In this document: piece by piece, positions 7,483 through 17,844 of the stretch
How the letters are laid out: every line of letters begins with the position of its first letter
Position numbering within the stretch: the stretch's first letter is position 1
NCBI GenBank assembly: GCA_900554905.1
Contig: USJB01000002.1
Location: forward strand, 1-29,209
Direction: 5' to 3'
DNA from: an uncultured Collinsella sp.
GTDB lineage: Bacteria > Actinomycetota > Coriobacteriia > Coriobacteriales > Coriobacteriaceae
DNA: 29,209 nt
Translations under genes and position numbers: made by a program
Notes under the pieces: generated by a model
Databases searched by the model: none
What the model saw: the letters and a program-made list of their open reading frames with translations, nothing else
Told to the model about the DNA's origin: nothing

Positions 7483-8337
7483 ATGGGCAAAGCACTCAAG
7501 CGCTGGTGGCCGCTCTTTATGCTGCCCACGTGCCTGGCGTTTATGATCGGGTTCGTGATCCCTTTTATCCAGGGCTTCTATCTCTCGTTCTGCCAGTTTA
7601 TTATCATTAGTAACGCGCACTTTGTCGGTATCGAGAACTACGTGCGCGCGCTGTCCGATCCGCAGTTCTCCACGTCGTTCTTCTTTACCGTGGCGTTTGC
7701 CTTCCTGTCGACGGTGCTCATCAACGTGATCGCCCTGGCCATTGCGCAGGCGCTCACCCGCAAGGCGCTCAAAGGCACCAACATCTTCCGTACGATCTTC
7801 TTTATGCCGAACCTGATCGGCGGCATCGTGCTGGGCTACATTTGGCAGATTCTGATCAACTGCCTGCTCTCCAACATCGGCGCCGACCTTATCGCCCTTA
7901 ACTCTGCTGCTGGCTTCTGGGGCCTTATCATCCTGACCCTGTGGCAGCAGGTCGGCTACATGATGATCATCTACATCGCTGGTCTGCAGTCCATTCCGTC
8001 CGACTACATCGAGGCCGCCAAGGTCGACGGTGCCACGGCATGGCAGACGTTTTGGAAGGTTAAGATCCCTAACCTGATGCCGACCATCACCATCTGCCTG
8101 TTCCTGTCCATCACCAACGGCTTTAAGCTGTTCGACCAGAACCTCGCCCTTACCGGCGGCGCCCCCGCGCACTCCACCGAGATGCTCGCCCTGAACATCT
8201 ACAACACGTTCTATTCGCGTGCCGGTATCGCATGGCAGGGCATTGGTCAGGCCAAGGCGGTTATCTTCTGCATCCTGGTCGTGGCCATCTCCATGATCCA
8301 GCTTAAGGCCACGAGGTCCAAGGAGGTGCAGCAGTAA
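7483..8337 (+). CDS. Sugar ABC transporter permease (MalF/UgpA type)
   Basis: This 284-residue membrane protein has about six hydrophobic segments, beginning at residue 8 (LFMLPTCLAFMIGFV). It has the cytoplasmic EAA loop YIEAAKVDGATAWQTFWKVKIP near residues 176-197, which docks onto the ATPase. It forms the translocation channel with the next gene product. AAAGGA precedes the ATG by seven bases. The stop codon shares one base with the start of the next gene (TAATG), so the two permeases are probably translationally coupled. The short N terminus, without the extra MalF helices, is the usual form in CUT1 systems of Gram-positive bacteria. Confidence 0.9.
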   Translation: MGKALKRWWPLFMLPTCLAFMIGFVIPFIQGFYLSFCQFIIISNAHFVGIENYVRALSDPQFSTSFFFTVAFAFLSTVLINVIALAIAQALTRKALKGTNIFRTIFFMPNLIGGIVLGYIWQILINCLLSNIGADLIALNSAAGFWGLIILTLWQQVGYMMIIYIAGLQSIPSDYIEAAKVDGATAWQTFWKVKIPNLMPTITICLFLSITNGFKLFDQNLALTGGAPAHSTEMLALNIYNTFYSRAGIAWQGIGQAKAVIFCILVVAISMIQLKATRSKEVQQ

Positions 8338-9176
8338 TGAAACGCGATAAGGTTATCAACCGCGCGCTCTCGATTTTCTTTACGATCCTGTCGCTCGCGT
8401 GGATCTACCCCGTGTTCATGATTGCGCTTAATTCTTTTAAGAAAGCGACCGCAATCAGCACCACCACGGCATTCGATCTGCTCACGCCCGAGACGTTCAA
8501 CGGCCTCGCAAACTACATGCACGCCCTTAACGAGCAGGGCTTTGCCTCGGCATTTATGTACTCGCTCATCATCACGGTCACGTCGGTCGTGCTGATCTTG
8601 GTGTGCTGCTCCATGTGCGCTTGGTACGTGGTTCGTGTCAACAACAAGATCTCGAACTTCTTCTATTACCTGTTCGTGTTCTCGATGGTCGTGCCGTTCC
8701 AGATGCTCATGTTCACGCTGTCCAATTTGGCGGACCGCATCGGCTTCAACACGCCGTTCAACATCTGCTTTATCTACCTCGGCTTTGGCGCGGGCCTGGC
8801 GGTCTTTATGTTCGCCGGTTTTGTAAAGAACATCCCGCTCGAGATCGAGGAGGCGGCCATGATTGATGGCTGCAACCCGGTCCAGGTGTTCTTTAAGATC
8901 GTCCTTCCCATCATGAAGCCCACCTATCTTTCGGTCGGCATCCTCGAGACCATGTGGGTCTGGAACGACTATCTGCTGCCCTACCTTACGCTCGACTCCA
9001 CCAAGTACAAGACCATTCCTATCTTGATCCAGTACTTCCGCGGCGGCTACGGCCACGTCGAGCTCGGCCCCATGATGGCCTGCATCATGATGGTCGTTAT
9101 CCCCATCGTTATCATGTACATCCTCTGCCAGAAGTACATCATCGACGGTGTGGTGGCAGGTGCCGTCAAGGGCTGA
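8337..9176 (+). CDS. Sugar ABC transporter permease (MalG/UgpE type)
   Basis: This 279-residue partner permease has six predicted membrane segments and an EAA loop EIEEAAMIDGCNPVQVFFKIVLP near residues 170-192. The C-terminal end (ILCQKYIIDGVVAGAVKG) is typical of MalG-like subunits. It starts inside the stop codon of the previous gene and has AAGGAGG just upstream within that gene. It should dimerise with the 7483 product to form a CUT1 sugar channel. The substrate cannot be read from the permease itself. Confidence 0.9.
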   Translation: MKRDKVINRALSIFFTILSLAWIYPVFMIALNSFKKATAISTTTAFDLLTPETFNGLANYMHALNEQGFASAFMYSLIITVTSVVLILVCCSMCAWYVVRVNNKISNFFYYLFVFSMVVPFQMLMFTLSNLADRIGFNTPFNICFIYLGFGAGLAVFMFAGFVKNIPLEIEEAAMIDGCNPVQVFFKIVLPIMKPTYLSVGILETMWVWNDYLLPYLTLDSTKYKTIPILIQYFRGGYGHVELGPMMACIMMVVIPIVIMYILCQKYIIDGVVAGAVKG

Positions 9177-9200
9177 TGCCGTAACTGTTTTGCAAGTTTC

Positions 9201-9227
9201 TGCGGCGCCCCTCAGCGCGGCGCCGCA
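9201..9227 (+). promoter_or_regulatory. Intercistronic hairpin before the ATPase gene
   Basis: A 9-bp perfect stem TGCGGCGCC/GGCGCCGCA (9201-9209 with 9219-9227) is followed at once by ATATCGAAAGG, the ribosome site of the ATPase gene. The hairpin before the first permease ends in nearly the same way (GCATATTGAAAGG). This suggests a repeated hairpin-plus-ribosome-site module in this operon. Confidence 0.6.
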
Positions 9228-9244
9228 TATCGAAAGGTAGAGAC

Positions 9245-10444
9245 ATGGCCGAGATCGTTCTCAAACATGTTCAGAAGGTGTATCCCAACAACGAGTCAAA
9301 AAAGAAGGGCTTCTTTGGCAAAAAGAAGAAGACCGAGGAGAAGAAGCACAACCTCAAGGTTACCGAGGACGGTGTGCTCGCTGTAGAGGACTTCAACCTC
9401 ACCGTTCACGACCAGGAGTTCGTCGTCCTCGTTGGCCCCTCTGGCTGCGGTAAGTCCACGACGATGCGCATGGTCGCCGGCCTGGAGGACATTACCTCGG
9501 GCGATGTGCTCATCGACGGCAAGCGTGTCAACGACGTGGCGCCCAAGGACCGCGACATCGCCATGGTGTTCCAGAGCTACGCTCTGTACCCCAATATGAC
9601 GGTGTACGAGAACATGGCATTTACGCTCGAGCTCAAGAAGGTTCCCAAGGACGAGATCGACCGCAAGGTTCGCTCTGCTGCCGAGATTCTGGGCATTACC
9701 GAGTACCTCGACCGTAAGCCCAAGGCGCTCTCCGGCGGCCAGCGCCAGCGTGTCGCTATCGGCCGCGCCATCGTGCGTGACCCCAAGGTCTTCCTGATGG
9801 ACGAGCCGCTGTCCAACCTGGACGCCAAGCTTCGTAACCAGATGCGTGCCGAGCTCATTAAGCTGCGCCACGAGATCAAGGGCACGTTCATTTATGTTAC
9901 TCACGACCAGACCGAGGCTATGACCCTCGGTGACCGTATCGTGGTCATGAAGGACGGCGTTGTCCAGCAGATCGCCACGCCGCAGGAGGTCTTCAACCAT
10001 CCCGCGAACATCTTCGTCGCCGGCTTCATCGGCGTGCCGCAGATGAACTTCTTCGATGCCCAGCTGGTGCGCTCGGGCAACGGCTTTACCGTCAAGACCG
10101 AGGATATGAACGTGGCACTCGCCCCCGAGACTTGCGCTCAACTTGCCCTCAACTGGGACGGCGGCGACGTGAAGGAGATTACGGCCGGCGTGCGTCCCGA
10201 GCAGATCCTGCTTGCTGACAAGGGCGAGGAGGGCGCGCTCCAGGGTACCGTCGAGGTGACCGAGCTCATGGGCTCGACCGAGCATGTCCACGTGACCGCT
10301 CCCGACGGCCAGTTTGTTCTGATTATCCCCGTCGTCGACCTCGAGGCCAAGGGCGCGCTCAAGGCTGGCGACACCATCTGGTTCAAGTTCGAGAAGAACG
10401 CGACCCACCTCTTCGATAAGGTCTCTGGCAAGAACCTTATCTAG
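9245..10444 (+). CDS. Sugar ABC transporter ATPase (MsmK/UgpC/MalK type)
   Basis: This 399-residue ATP-binding subunit powers the importer. It contains Walker A GPSGCGKST (residues 64-72), a Q-loop in VFQSYALYPNM, the signature LSGGQRQRVAIGRA, Walker B VFLMDEP with the SNLDAKLR D-loop, and the switch histidine in YVTHDQTEAM. The C-terminal third is the regulatory TOBE/OB part. An oddity is a lysine-rich insertion at about residues 17-43 (containing KKKGFFGKKKKTEEKK) between the first strand and the TAVxDF-like strand. Ordinary MsmK proteins have only a few residues there. Having its own ATPase gene makes this importer self-contained. AAAGGTAG precedes the start. Confidence 0.93.
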   Translation: MAEIVLKHVQKVYPNNESKKKGFFGKKKKTEEKKHNLKVTEDGVLAVEDFNLTVHDQEFVVLVGPSGCGKSTTMRMVAGLEDITSGDVLIDGKRVNDVAPKDRDIAMVFQSYALYPNMTVYENMAFTLELKKVPKDEIDRKVRSAAEILGITEYLDRKPKALSGGQRQRVAIGRAIVRDPKVFLMDEPLSNLDAKLRNQMRAELIKLRHEIKGTFIYVTHDQTEAMTLGDRIVVMKDGVVQQIATPQEVFNHPANIFVAGFIGVPQMNFFDAQLVRSGNGFTVKTEDMNVALAPETCAQLALNWDGGDVKEITAGVRPEQILLADKGEEGALQGTVEVTELMGSTEHVHVTAPDGQFVLIIPVVDLEAKGALKAGDTIWFKFEKNATHLFDKVSGKNLI

Positions 10445-10512
10445 GCCCGGTGCATCCAGGCCCTCCCTTTGGGCGACTGCGGTATTGCCATCCTTTTGCC
10501 GCGGTCACATAT

Positions 10513-10555
10513 AAGGCTCCCCTCCCGTCCACTGGGCGAGAGGGGAGCCTTTCTT
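10513..10555 (+). terminator. Terminator of the sugar ABC operon
   Basis: AGGCTCCCCTC (10514-10524) pairs perfectly with GAGGGGAGCCT (10540-10550) and is followed by TTCTTTG. It lies 70 bases after the ATPase stop codon. Confidence 0.85.
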
Positions 10556-10583
10556 TGTGTCGGGGCTGTCTGACCGGTCGTTT

Positions 10584-10801
10584 GTCTCGATCTGTAACGG
10601 GTAGGGCCGATTTCGGACGTTAGATGTTACAGATCGAGACGGTTCCGCTGAGCTAACCATTTCATCTAAATCTGTAACACCAAAGGTGAATTTCAGCCGC
10701 TAGATGTTACAGATCGAGATAAACCCAAGGGGAGGGGCCGGTATGTCTCAATCTGTAACAGCTGGGACTGTTTTTACCGAGTAGTTGTTACAGATCGAGA
10801 T
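10584..10801. repeat. Array of three tandem 57-bp inverted-repeat elements
   Basis: Three elements of exactly 57 bases start at 10584, 10664 and 10745. Each has 15-base arms around a 27-base centre. Element 1 arms (10584-10598, 10626-10640) match perfectly: GTCTCGATCTGTAAC and its complement. Element 2 arms (10664-10678, 10706-10720) have two mismatches, and element 3 arms (10745-10759, 10787-10801) have one. The right arms are nearly invariant (GTTACAGATCGAGA plus C or T). The centres differ in sequence but keep their length and a TTT in the middle. The elements lie between two converging transcription units, outside both terminators' stems. Function unknown. Confidence 0.85.
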
Positions 10802-10840
10802 TGTTTGGCCGAGTTGGGTCGCAGGGTAACGTGCGGGCAC

Positions 10841-10873
10841 AAAAAACGGAGCCGTGTTGCCACGACTCCGTTT
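10841..10873 (-). terminator. Terminator of the alpha-glucan phosphorylase gene
   Basis: On the minus strand an 11-bp stem with one mismatch (10846-10856 with 10861-10871, loop of four) ends in a run of six T. It begins about 30 bases after the glgP stop codon. Confidence 0.85.
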
Positions 10874-10901
10874 CTCAAGAGGATGGGTAAGGGAAGCGAA
10901 A

Positions 10902-13169
<2,268 letters not shown>

Positions 13170-13215
13170 GTTTTCTCCTGTGATGGGTTGTTTCATGTCT
13201 GCAATTCATAAGAAG

Positions 13216-13249
13216 CCCGCGCGAGGGGATTGGGGTGGCCTCGCGCGGG
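13216..13249 (-). terminator. Hairpin between malQ and glgP
   Basis: CCCGCGCGAGG (13216-13226) pairs perfectly with CCTCGCGCGGG (13239-13249). On the minus strand it is followed by CTTCTTATG, a poor T tract. It may therefore act as a partial terminator or an mRNA-stabilising hairpin between malQ and glgP rather than a full stop. Confidence 0.6.
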
Positions 13250-13297
13250 AAAAGCAAGCGCGTCCGCACGGTGGGGAGGGGTCGGGCGCGGTGGCTC

Positions 13298-14803
13298 CTA
13301 TTGAGGAAGCTCGATTTCGGCTTCCGACGGGATGCGGAAGTAGGTCTCGGTCCAGTCGGTGAGTTTGTGCTCGAGCTCGCGGGTGATGGCGCCGTCGAGC
13401 ATGCGCCAGGTCCAGTTGCCGCCCAGCGTGGCAGGGGTGTTGATGCGCGCCTCGTTGCCCAAGTTGAGCAGGTCCTGCATGGTGTAGATGCACGTGTCGC
13501 TCACGCTGGCGGCGATGGTGCGATTGAGTGCATCTGCCATGGGTTCGCCGGCCTGCTGATGGGTGTACAGGGCTGCCTGCTCGCGCTGACGCGGGGTGGC
13601 CGTTCCCTCAAACCAACCGCGCGCCGTCTCGTTGTCGTGGGTGCCCACATAGGCGACGGTGTTGGCGATGTAGTTATGCGGCAGGTAGTACGAGTTGGTG
13701 CCCTCAAAGGCGAACTGCAAGATCTTCATGCCGGGGAAGCCCGAGTTGTCGCGCATGTCGATGACGCCGGGGGTGAGGAAGCCCAGGTCTTCGGCGATGA
13801 TGGGCAGCGTGCCGAGCTTTTCCTCGAGCGTCTTGAAGAACTTGAGGCCGGGACCCTGCGTCCACGAACCGTAGGACGAATCGGGCGAGGAGAACGGCAC
13901 CTCCCAATAGGCCTCGAAGCCGCGGAAGTGATCCAGGCGGATGATATCGTACATGTCGAGGGCGGCGCGGATGCGGCCCTCCCACCAGGAGAAACCGTCG
14001 GCTTCCATGGCGTCCCAGTCGTAGATGGGGTTGCCCCAGTACTGGCCGGTGGCCGAGAACTGGTCGGGCGGCGTGCCGGCGACGCTCACGGGATTGCCGG
14101 CGGCGTCGATCTTAAAGAGCTCAGGCGTCGCCCACATCTCGACGGAGTCACGCGAGACATAGATGGGCAGGTCGCCGATGATGAGAATGTCGCGCTCGTT
14201 GGCATAGGCCTTGAGGCGGCTCCACTGGCGATCGAAGAAGTACTGCGTCATCTGGTGGTAGAGCATGCGCGCGGGATGGGCGGCGCAGACCTTGGCAGAT
14301 GCTTCGCCGCGGGTGCGCAGTTCTGCGGGCCACTCCCAAAACGCCTTGAGTCCGCACTCCTCTTTGACGGTCATGAACTCGCAGTAGGGGATGAGCCAGT
14401 CCTCGTTGGCTTGGATAAAGTCATCAAAATCGACCGGCTTGTCGGCAGCAAAGCGCTCGGCGGCTCGGTCGAGAATCTGACGGCGGCCGCCAAAGATAGC
14501 ACCGTAGTCGACATTGCTGGGATCGGAGCCCAGGTACACGCCGTCGATATCGTGCTGCTCCAGATAGCCGGCCTCGATAAGCTCGGCAAAGTCGATAAAG
14601 TTGGGGTTGCCTGCGCGGGCCGAGAACGACTGATAGGGCGAGTCGCCATAGCTCGTCGTCGTAAGGGGCAGAATCTGCCAATAATGTTGTTTGCACGAGG
14701 CGAGAAAATCGACGAAGTCGTAGGCATTCCAGCCAAAGCCGCCGATTCCGTATGGTCCGGGCAGAGATGAGACGGGCATGAGGACGCCGCTTGCACGCTC
14801 CAT
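13298..14803 (-). CDS. malQ: 4-alpha-glucanotransferase (amylomaltase), GH77
   Basis: This 501-residue enzyme disproportionates maltodextrins, lengthening some chains for phosphorylase and releasing glucose. The N terminus has the family block SSLPGPYGIGGFG, followed by KQHYWQILPL. The three catalytic carboxylates are visible: nucleophile D291 in RLDHFRGF, acid/base E338 in AEDLGF, and D390 in THDNETARGW. The length is normal for bacterial amylomaltase. The ATG at 14803 is preferred because GGTGAG lies seven bases upstream; in-frame TTG and GTG codons lie 12-15 bases earlier. A GTTTAAAC palindrome lies about 100 bases upstream. The gene probably leads a unit with glgP. Confidence 0.94.
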   Translation of the reverse strand: MERASGVLMPVSSLPGPYGIGGFGWNAYDFVDFLASCKQHYWQILPLTTTSYGDSPYQSFSARAGNPNFIDFAELIEAGYLEQHDIDGVYLGSDPSNVDYGAIFGGRRQILDRAAERFAADKPVDFDDFIQANEDWLIPYCEFMTVKEECGLKAFWEWPAELRTRGEASAKVCAAHPARMLYHQMTQYFFDRQWSRLKAYANERDILIIGDLPIYVSRDSVEMWATPELFKIDAAGNPVSVAGTPPDQFSATGQYWGNPIYDWDAMEADGFSWWEGRIRAALDMYDIIRLDHFRGFEAYWEVPFSSPDSSYGSWTQGPGLKFFKTLEEKLGTLPIIAEDLGFLTPGVIDMRDNSGFPGMKILQFAFEGTNSYYLPHNYIANTVAYVGTHDNETARGWFEGTATPRQREQAALYTHQQAGEPMADALNRTIAASVSDTCIYTMQDLLNLGNEARINTPATLGGNWTWRMLDGAITRELEHKLTDWTETYFRIPSEAEIELPQ

Positions 14804-14888
14804 GAATGCGCTCACCAACCTTCTTGTTGTGGGGTCGGCCTGCCGATGGGTGTGCAGTCCGCCTCCGATGTTCTGATTCGATACGCCT

Positions 14889-14913
14889 ATTGTAAAACAT
14901 GTTGTTTAAACAT
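14889..14913 (-). promoter_or_regulatory. malQ promoter region with operator palindrome
   Basis: A minus-strand -10 hexamer TACAAT (complement of 14889-14894) lies just downstream, in transcript sense, of TTGTTTAAACAT (14902-14913). No good -35 hexamer is seen at the right distance. This may mean activation rather than simple repression, since the palindrome occupies the -35/spacer zone. The site matches those near 4870, 4991 and 23762. Confidence 0.45.
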
Positions 14914-14967
14914 GTACAGGCAAGATAAAAAAGTTGGTCGATTTTCGGCGAATGGTTACATGCCATG

Positions 14968-15002
14968 AAAAAAGCCCCGACCTCACGACGTGAGATCGGG
15001 GC
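14968..15002 (-). terminator. Terminator of galE
   Basis: A 13-bp stem with one wobble (14974-14986 with 14990-15002, loop GAC) is followed on the minus strand by a run of T. It starts about 25 bases after the galE stop and separates galE from malQ transcription. Confidence 0.85.
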
Positions 15003-15025
15003 AAGAACGCTATGTAGGTTTTTTG

Positions 15026-16087
15026 CTACTCGGCGTCGGCGAAGCCGTTGGGGTTGTGGCTCTGCCAGTTCCAGCTATCGCGGCACATGTCCGCGATGTC
15101 GTACTGGGCCTTCCAACCCATCATGCGCTCGGCCTTGGAGGCATCGCACCAGTTGGCAGCGATGTCGCCGGCGCGGCGCTCGCGGATCACGTAGGGCAGC
15201 TCCTTGCCACAAGCCTTGGAGAAGGCGGCAACGACCTCGAGTACCGAGGTGCCGGTGCCGGTGCCCAGGTTAAAGATCTCGACGCCGGTCTTGCCGTTCA
15301 TCCAGTTAAGGGCGGCGACGTGACCAGAGGCCAGATCGCACACGTGGATGTAGTCGCGCACGCCGGTGCCGTCGGGGGTGGGGTAGTCGTTGCCAAAGAC
15401 CTGAACGGCCTCGAGCTTGCCCACGGCGACCTGGGCGACATAGGGCACCAGGTTGTTGGGGATGCCCTTGGGATCCTCGCCGATCAGGCCCGACGGATGG
15501 GCGCCGATGGGATTGAAATAACGGAGTAGCACGACGTCCCACTCGGGGTCGGCGGTGTGGACGTCCATGAGGATCTGCTCAATCATCCACTTGGTCCAAC
15601 CATAGGGGTTGGTCGCGGGCTTCTTAGGATCCTCCTCGGTGACGGGCGGGTTGTCCGGGTCGCCGTAGACGGTCGAGGAGCTCGAGAAGATGATGGACTT
15701 GCAGCCATGGTTGCGCATGACGTCGATGAGCACCAGGGTGTTCTCGATATTGTTGTGGTAGTACTCGACGGGCTTGCTCACCGACTCGCCGACGGCCTTA
15801 AAGCCGGCAAAGTGGATGACGCGGTCGATCTGATGGGTATCGAAGATCTTGTTCATCGCATCGCGGTCGAGCACGTTGGCCTCGTAGAAGGTGAGGTTCT
15901 TGGCGGCCTCGTCGCCCACGATGGTCTTGACGCGGTCGATGGCAACGGCGCTGGAGTTGGAGAGGTCATCGACGACGACAACCTGGTAGCCGCCCTCGAG
16001 CAGCTGAACGACGGTGTGCGAGCCGATAAAGCCGGCGCCACCGGTAACGAGGACACAGGTGTCTTTGGGGTCGAGTGCTTTGGACAT
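15026..16087 (-). CDS. galE: UDP-glucose 4-epimerase
   Basis: This 353-residue NAD-dependent short-chain dehydrogenase interconverts UDP-galactose and UDP-glucose. The nucleotide-binding motif TGGAGFIGSH is at residues 15-24, and VVVDDLSN, which reads the cofactor ribose, follows at 37-44. The catalytic serine/threonine region FSSSSTVYG is at 134-142, and the YxxxK pair is Y162/K166 in PYGWTK. The sugar-nucleotide end is normal (LRYFNPIGAHPSG, GTGVRDYIHV). The start at 16087 is set by AGGAGACTAC immediately upstream; an open extension to 16150 has no ribosome site. It is transcribed alone, ending in its own terminator. It may serve galactose use or galactosylation of surface polymers. Confidence 0.95.
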   Translation of the reverse strand: MSKALDPKDTCVLVTGGAGFIGSHTVVQLLEGGYQVVVVDDLSNSSAVAIDRVKTIVGDEAAKNLTFYEANVLDRDAMNKIFDTHQIDRVIHFAGFKAVGESVSKPVEYYHNNIENTLVLIDVMRNHGCKSIIFSSSSTVYGDPDNPPVTEEDPKKPATNPYGWTKWMIEQILMDVHTADPEWDVVLLRYFNPIGAHPSGLIGEDPKGIPNNLVPYVAQVAVGKLEAVQVFGNDYPTPDGTGVRDYIHVCDLASGHVAALNWMNGKTGVEIFNLGTGTGTSVLEVVAAFSKACGKELPYVIRERRAGDIAANWCDASKAERMMGWKAQYDIADMCRDSWNWQSHNPNGFADAE

Positions 16088-16355
16088 GTAGTCTCCTATC
16101 GAATCAGGAACACTTCTTGAGGGGAGTATAGCGCAGCTGGGGGCGCCCAAAACACGCGGGGCAGGAAAACCAGAGGATTGATGTTAACGTACTCATAGGG
16201 TGTTATTTGCATAATTCTTACCTTTGGTGTGGGACGTATTTGCGAGCCGCTGACCATACTTTTCCAGCCGTTCGTGGAAATAGTTGGGACAAGCGCGATG
16301 TGCGTTAATATGTTTGAATTGAGCGACATATAAATAAGCATGTAACGGAGTACAT

Positions 16356-17561
16356 ATGTCACCGAACAACGATTCCATTTTTACGCAGGAGCTTTCGCGC
16401 CGCACTGCCCTTAAGGCTCTTTTCGGCGCCGCTTCCGCGGCTGTTCTTTTTGGCCTGCCCGCCCGCGCCCATGCGGCTGAGGCCAGCCAAGAAACCACCG
16501 ACAAACTGAATGCCGCCCAGGCCCAGCTCGACGAGGTCCAGGCCCAGCTCGACAGCATCGCAAATGAGTATGCGGCGCTGGCCAACAAGAATGCCCAGAC
16601 CCTCAGCGATATCGAGGGCGTGCAGGGCCAGATTGACGAGACGCAGGCTCAGATCGACACCAAGAAGTCCGAGCTCAAAGAGAAGCGTAACGATCTTTCC
16701 GATCGCGTGGCGGCAAGCTACAAGTCGGGTGGCACCAACATCCTGTCGTTGCTGCTCGCTTCTGGTTCGTTTGAGGAGCTCGTCGCCAACGCGCATTACG
16801 TCGAGAAGATCAACAAGAGCGACCGCGACGCCATCGAGGACATTCAGACCATCCAGGAAGAGCTCGATGCGCAAAAGACCGAGCTCGAGTCGCAGAAGGC
16901 CGACTTGGAGAAGCTCAAGGACCAGCAGACTGCTCAGATGCAGGACATGCAGGCCAAGCAGCAGGAGGTCCAGACGGTTCTGAACGGCCTTTCCGACGAT
17001 GTCAAGGAGCTCATGGCTCAGCGCGATTCCGAGATTCTTGCTGCCGCTCAGGCCGAGGAGGCTGCCAAGAAGGCTGCCGCTGCCGCGGCTGCCGCGAACA
17101 AGAACAATTCCTACTCGGGTGGTTCGAGCTCGGGTGGCGGATCGTATGCGCCCGGAACTCCGCAGCAGAATGCCGGCTCGGGCAAGCAGCAGGCTGTCGT
17201 CAACGCGTGCTACTCCACGCCTTCGCCGGGTCAGAACTGGTGCGCGGCGTGGGTCACCAATGTCTTCCGTAACGCCGGCGTTGGCTACTTTGGCGGCAAT
17301 GCGTGCGACATGTTTAACGCTTGGTGCTACAGCTCCAATCGTTCGGCACTGCAGGTGGGCATGATCGTGGCCGACTCATCGCATAGCGGCACGGGTGCTC
17401 CGGGCCTTATCTACGGTCATGTGGGTATCTACGTTGGCGGCGGCATCGTTATGAGCAACGAGGGAGCCATTACGTCTAAGTCGCTTGATTCGTTTATTAG
17501 CTTCTATGGCACTGGCTCTGGCGTGCGTTGGGGCTGGCTTGGCGGTATTGCGCTGTCGTAG
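16356..17561 (+). CDS. Tat-exported coiled-coil cell-wall hydrolase (PcsB-like, NlpC/P60 or CHAP type)
   Basis: This 401-residue secreted protein starts with a twin-arginine signal (SRRTALKAL, R15/R16; cleavage likely after AHA near residue 40). A long coiled coil follows (about 44-245), rich in AQLDEVQAQLD-type heptads and interrupted by SYKSGGTNILSLLLASGSFEEL. Then come an alanine run, a Gly/Ser linker (251-276) and a C-terminal cysteine-peptidase domain with C296 (NWCAAWV), H355 (YGHVGIYVGGG) and N368/E369 as likely catalytic set. This is the architecture of PcsB/CwlO-type hydrolases held inactive by their coiled coil and switched on by FtsEX. FtsEX control and the exact bond cut are inferred. 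CGGAG precedes the ATG. Confidence 0.85.
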   Translation: MSPNNDSIFTQELSRRTALKALFGAASAAVLFGLPARAHAAEASQETTDKLNAAQAQLDEVQAQLDSIANEYAALANKNAQTLSDIEGVQGQIDETQAQIDTKKSELKEKRNDLSDRVAASYKSGGTNILSLLLASGSFEELVANAHYVEKINKSDRDAIEDIQTIQEELDAQKTELESQKADLEKLKDQQTAQMQDMQAKQQEVQTVLNGLSDDVKELMAQRDSEILAAAQAEEAAKKAAAAAAAANKNNSYSGGSSSGGGSYAPGTPQQNAGSGKQQAVVNACYSTPSPGQNWCAAWVTNVFRNAGVGYFGGNACDMFNAWCYSSNRSALQVGMIVADSSHSGTGAPGLIYGHVGIYVGGGIVMSNEGAITSKSLDSFISFYGTGSGVRWGWLGGIALS

Positions 17562-17716
17562 CTGCGGCTTGGTCCGGGACAGTCCGAGAGGCATAAGGTT
17601 GCCTGCTCGGGCAGTCCTGCTCGCACGGAGAGCACATTAAGTGCTCTCCGGCTCGTGCGGAACTCGCGATCGATGTTGCCCTATACGCCCGCCCAGGTCC
17701 TTGGGTAACGGTGCTT

Positions 17717-17745
17717 GCGAACGTCGCTCTGCTCGTTCGCTTTTT
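17717..17745 (+). terminator. Terminator of the cell-wall hydrolase gene
   Basis: GCGAACG (17717-17723) pairs with CGTTCGC (17734-17740) and is followed by TTTTT. It lies 156 bases after the hydrolase stop codon, with another hairpin in between. Confidence 0.7.
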
Positions 17746-17782
17746 GATCTGGAGAGCCGGGTGGGCTGATAAATAGATATGG

Positions 17783-17820
17783 CAAGGGGCTCTCCCGCAC
17801 ATGGACGGGAGAGCCCCTTG
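17783..17820 (-). terminator. Terminator-like hairpin downstream of manA
   Basis: A perfect 15-bp stem (17783-17797 with 17806-17820) with an 8-base loop ends 24 bases from the manA stop. A clean T tract is lacking on either side, so it may be a weak bidirectional terminator between convergent units. Confidence 0.65.
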
Positions 17821-17844
17821 TTGCGTTTGGGTTGTTGGTGCGAC

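Larger units (their letters stand above)
17562..17844. other. Intergenic stretch with several hairpins
   Basis: No gene is seen. It contains a two-tier hairpin (CGCACG, then GGAGAGCAC/GTGCTCTCC, 17622-17659), the terminator at 17717-17745, and the strong stem at 17783-17820 next to manA. Confidence 0.5.

Noticed and set aside
7332..7610. Short plus-strand frame spanning the gap between binding protein and permease genes
   Set aside because: It overlaps both real genes in another frame and covers the intercistronic hairpin; no ribosome site.
10584..10801. CRISPR array
   Set aside because: Only three units, each an inverted repeat with a variable core; the conserved parts are 15-base arms, not 25-40-base direct repeats, and no cas genes are present.
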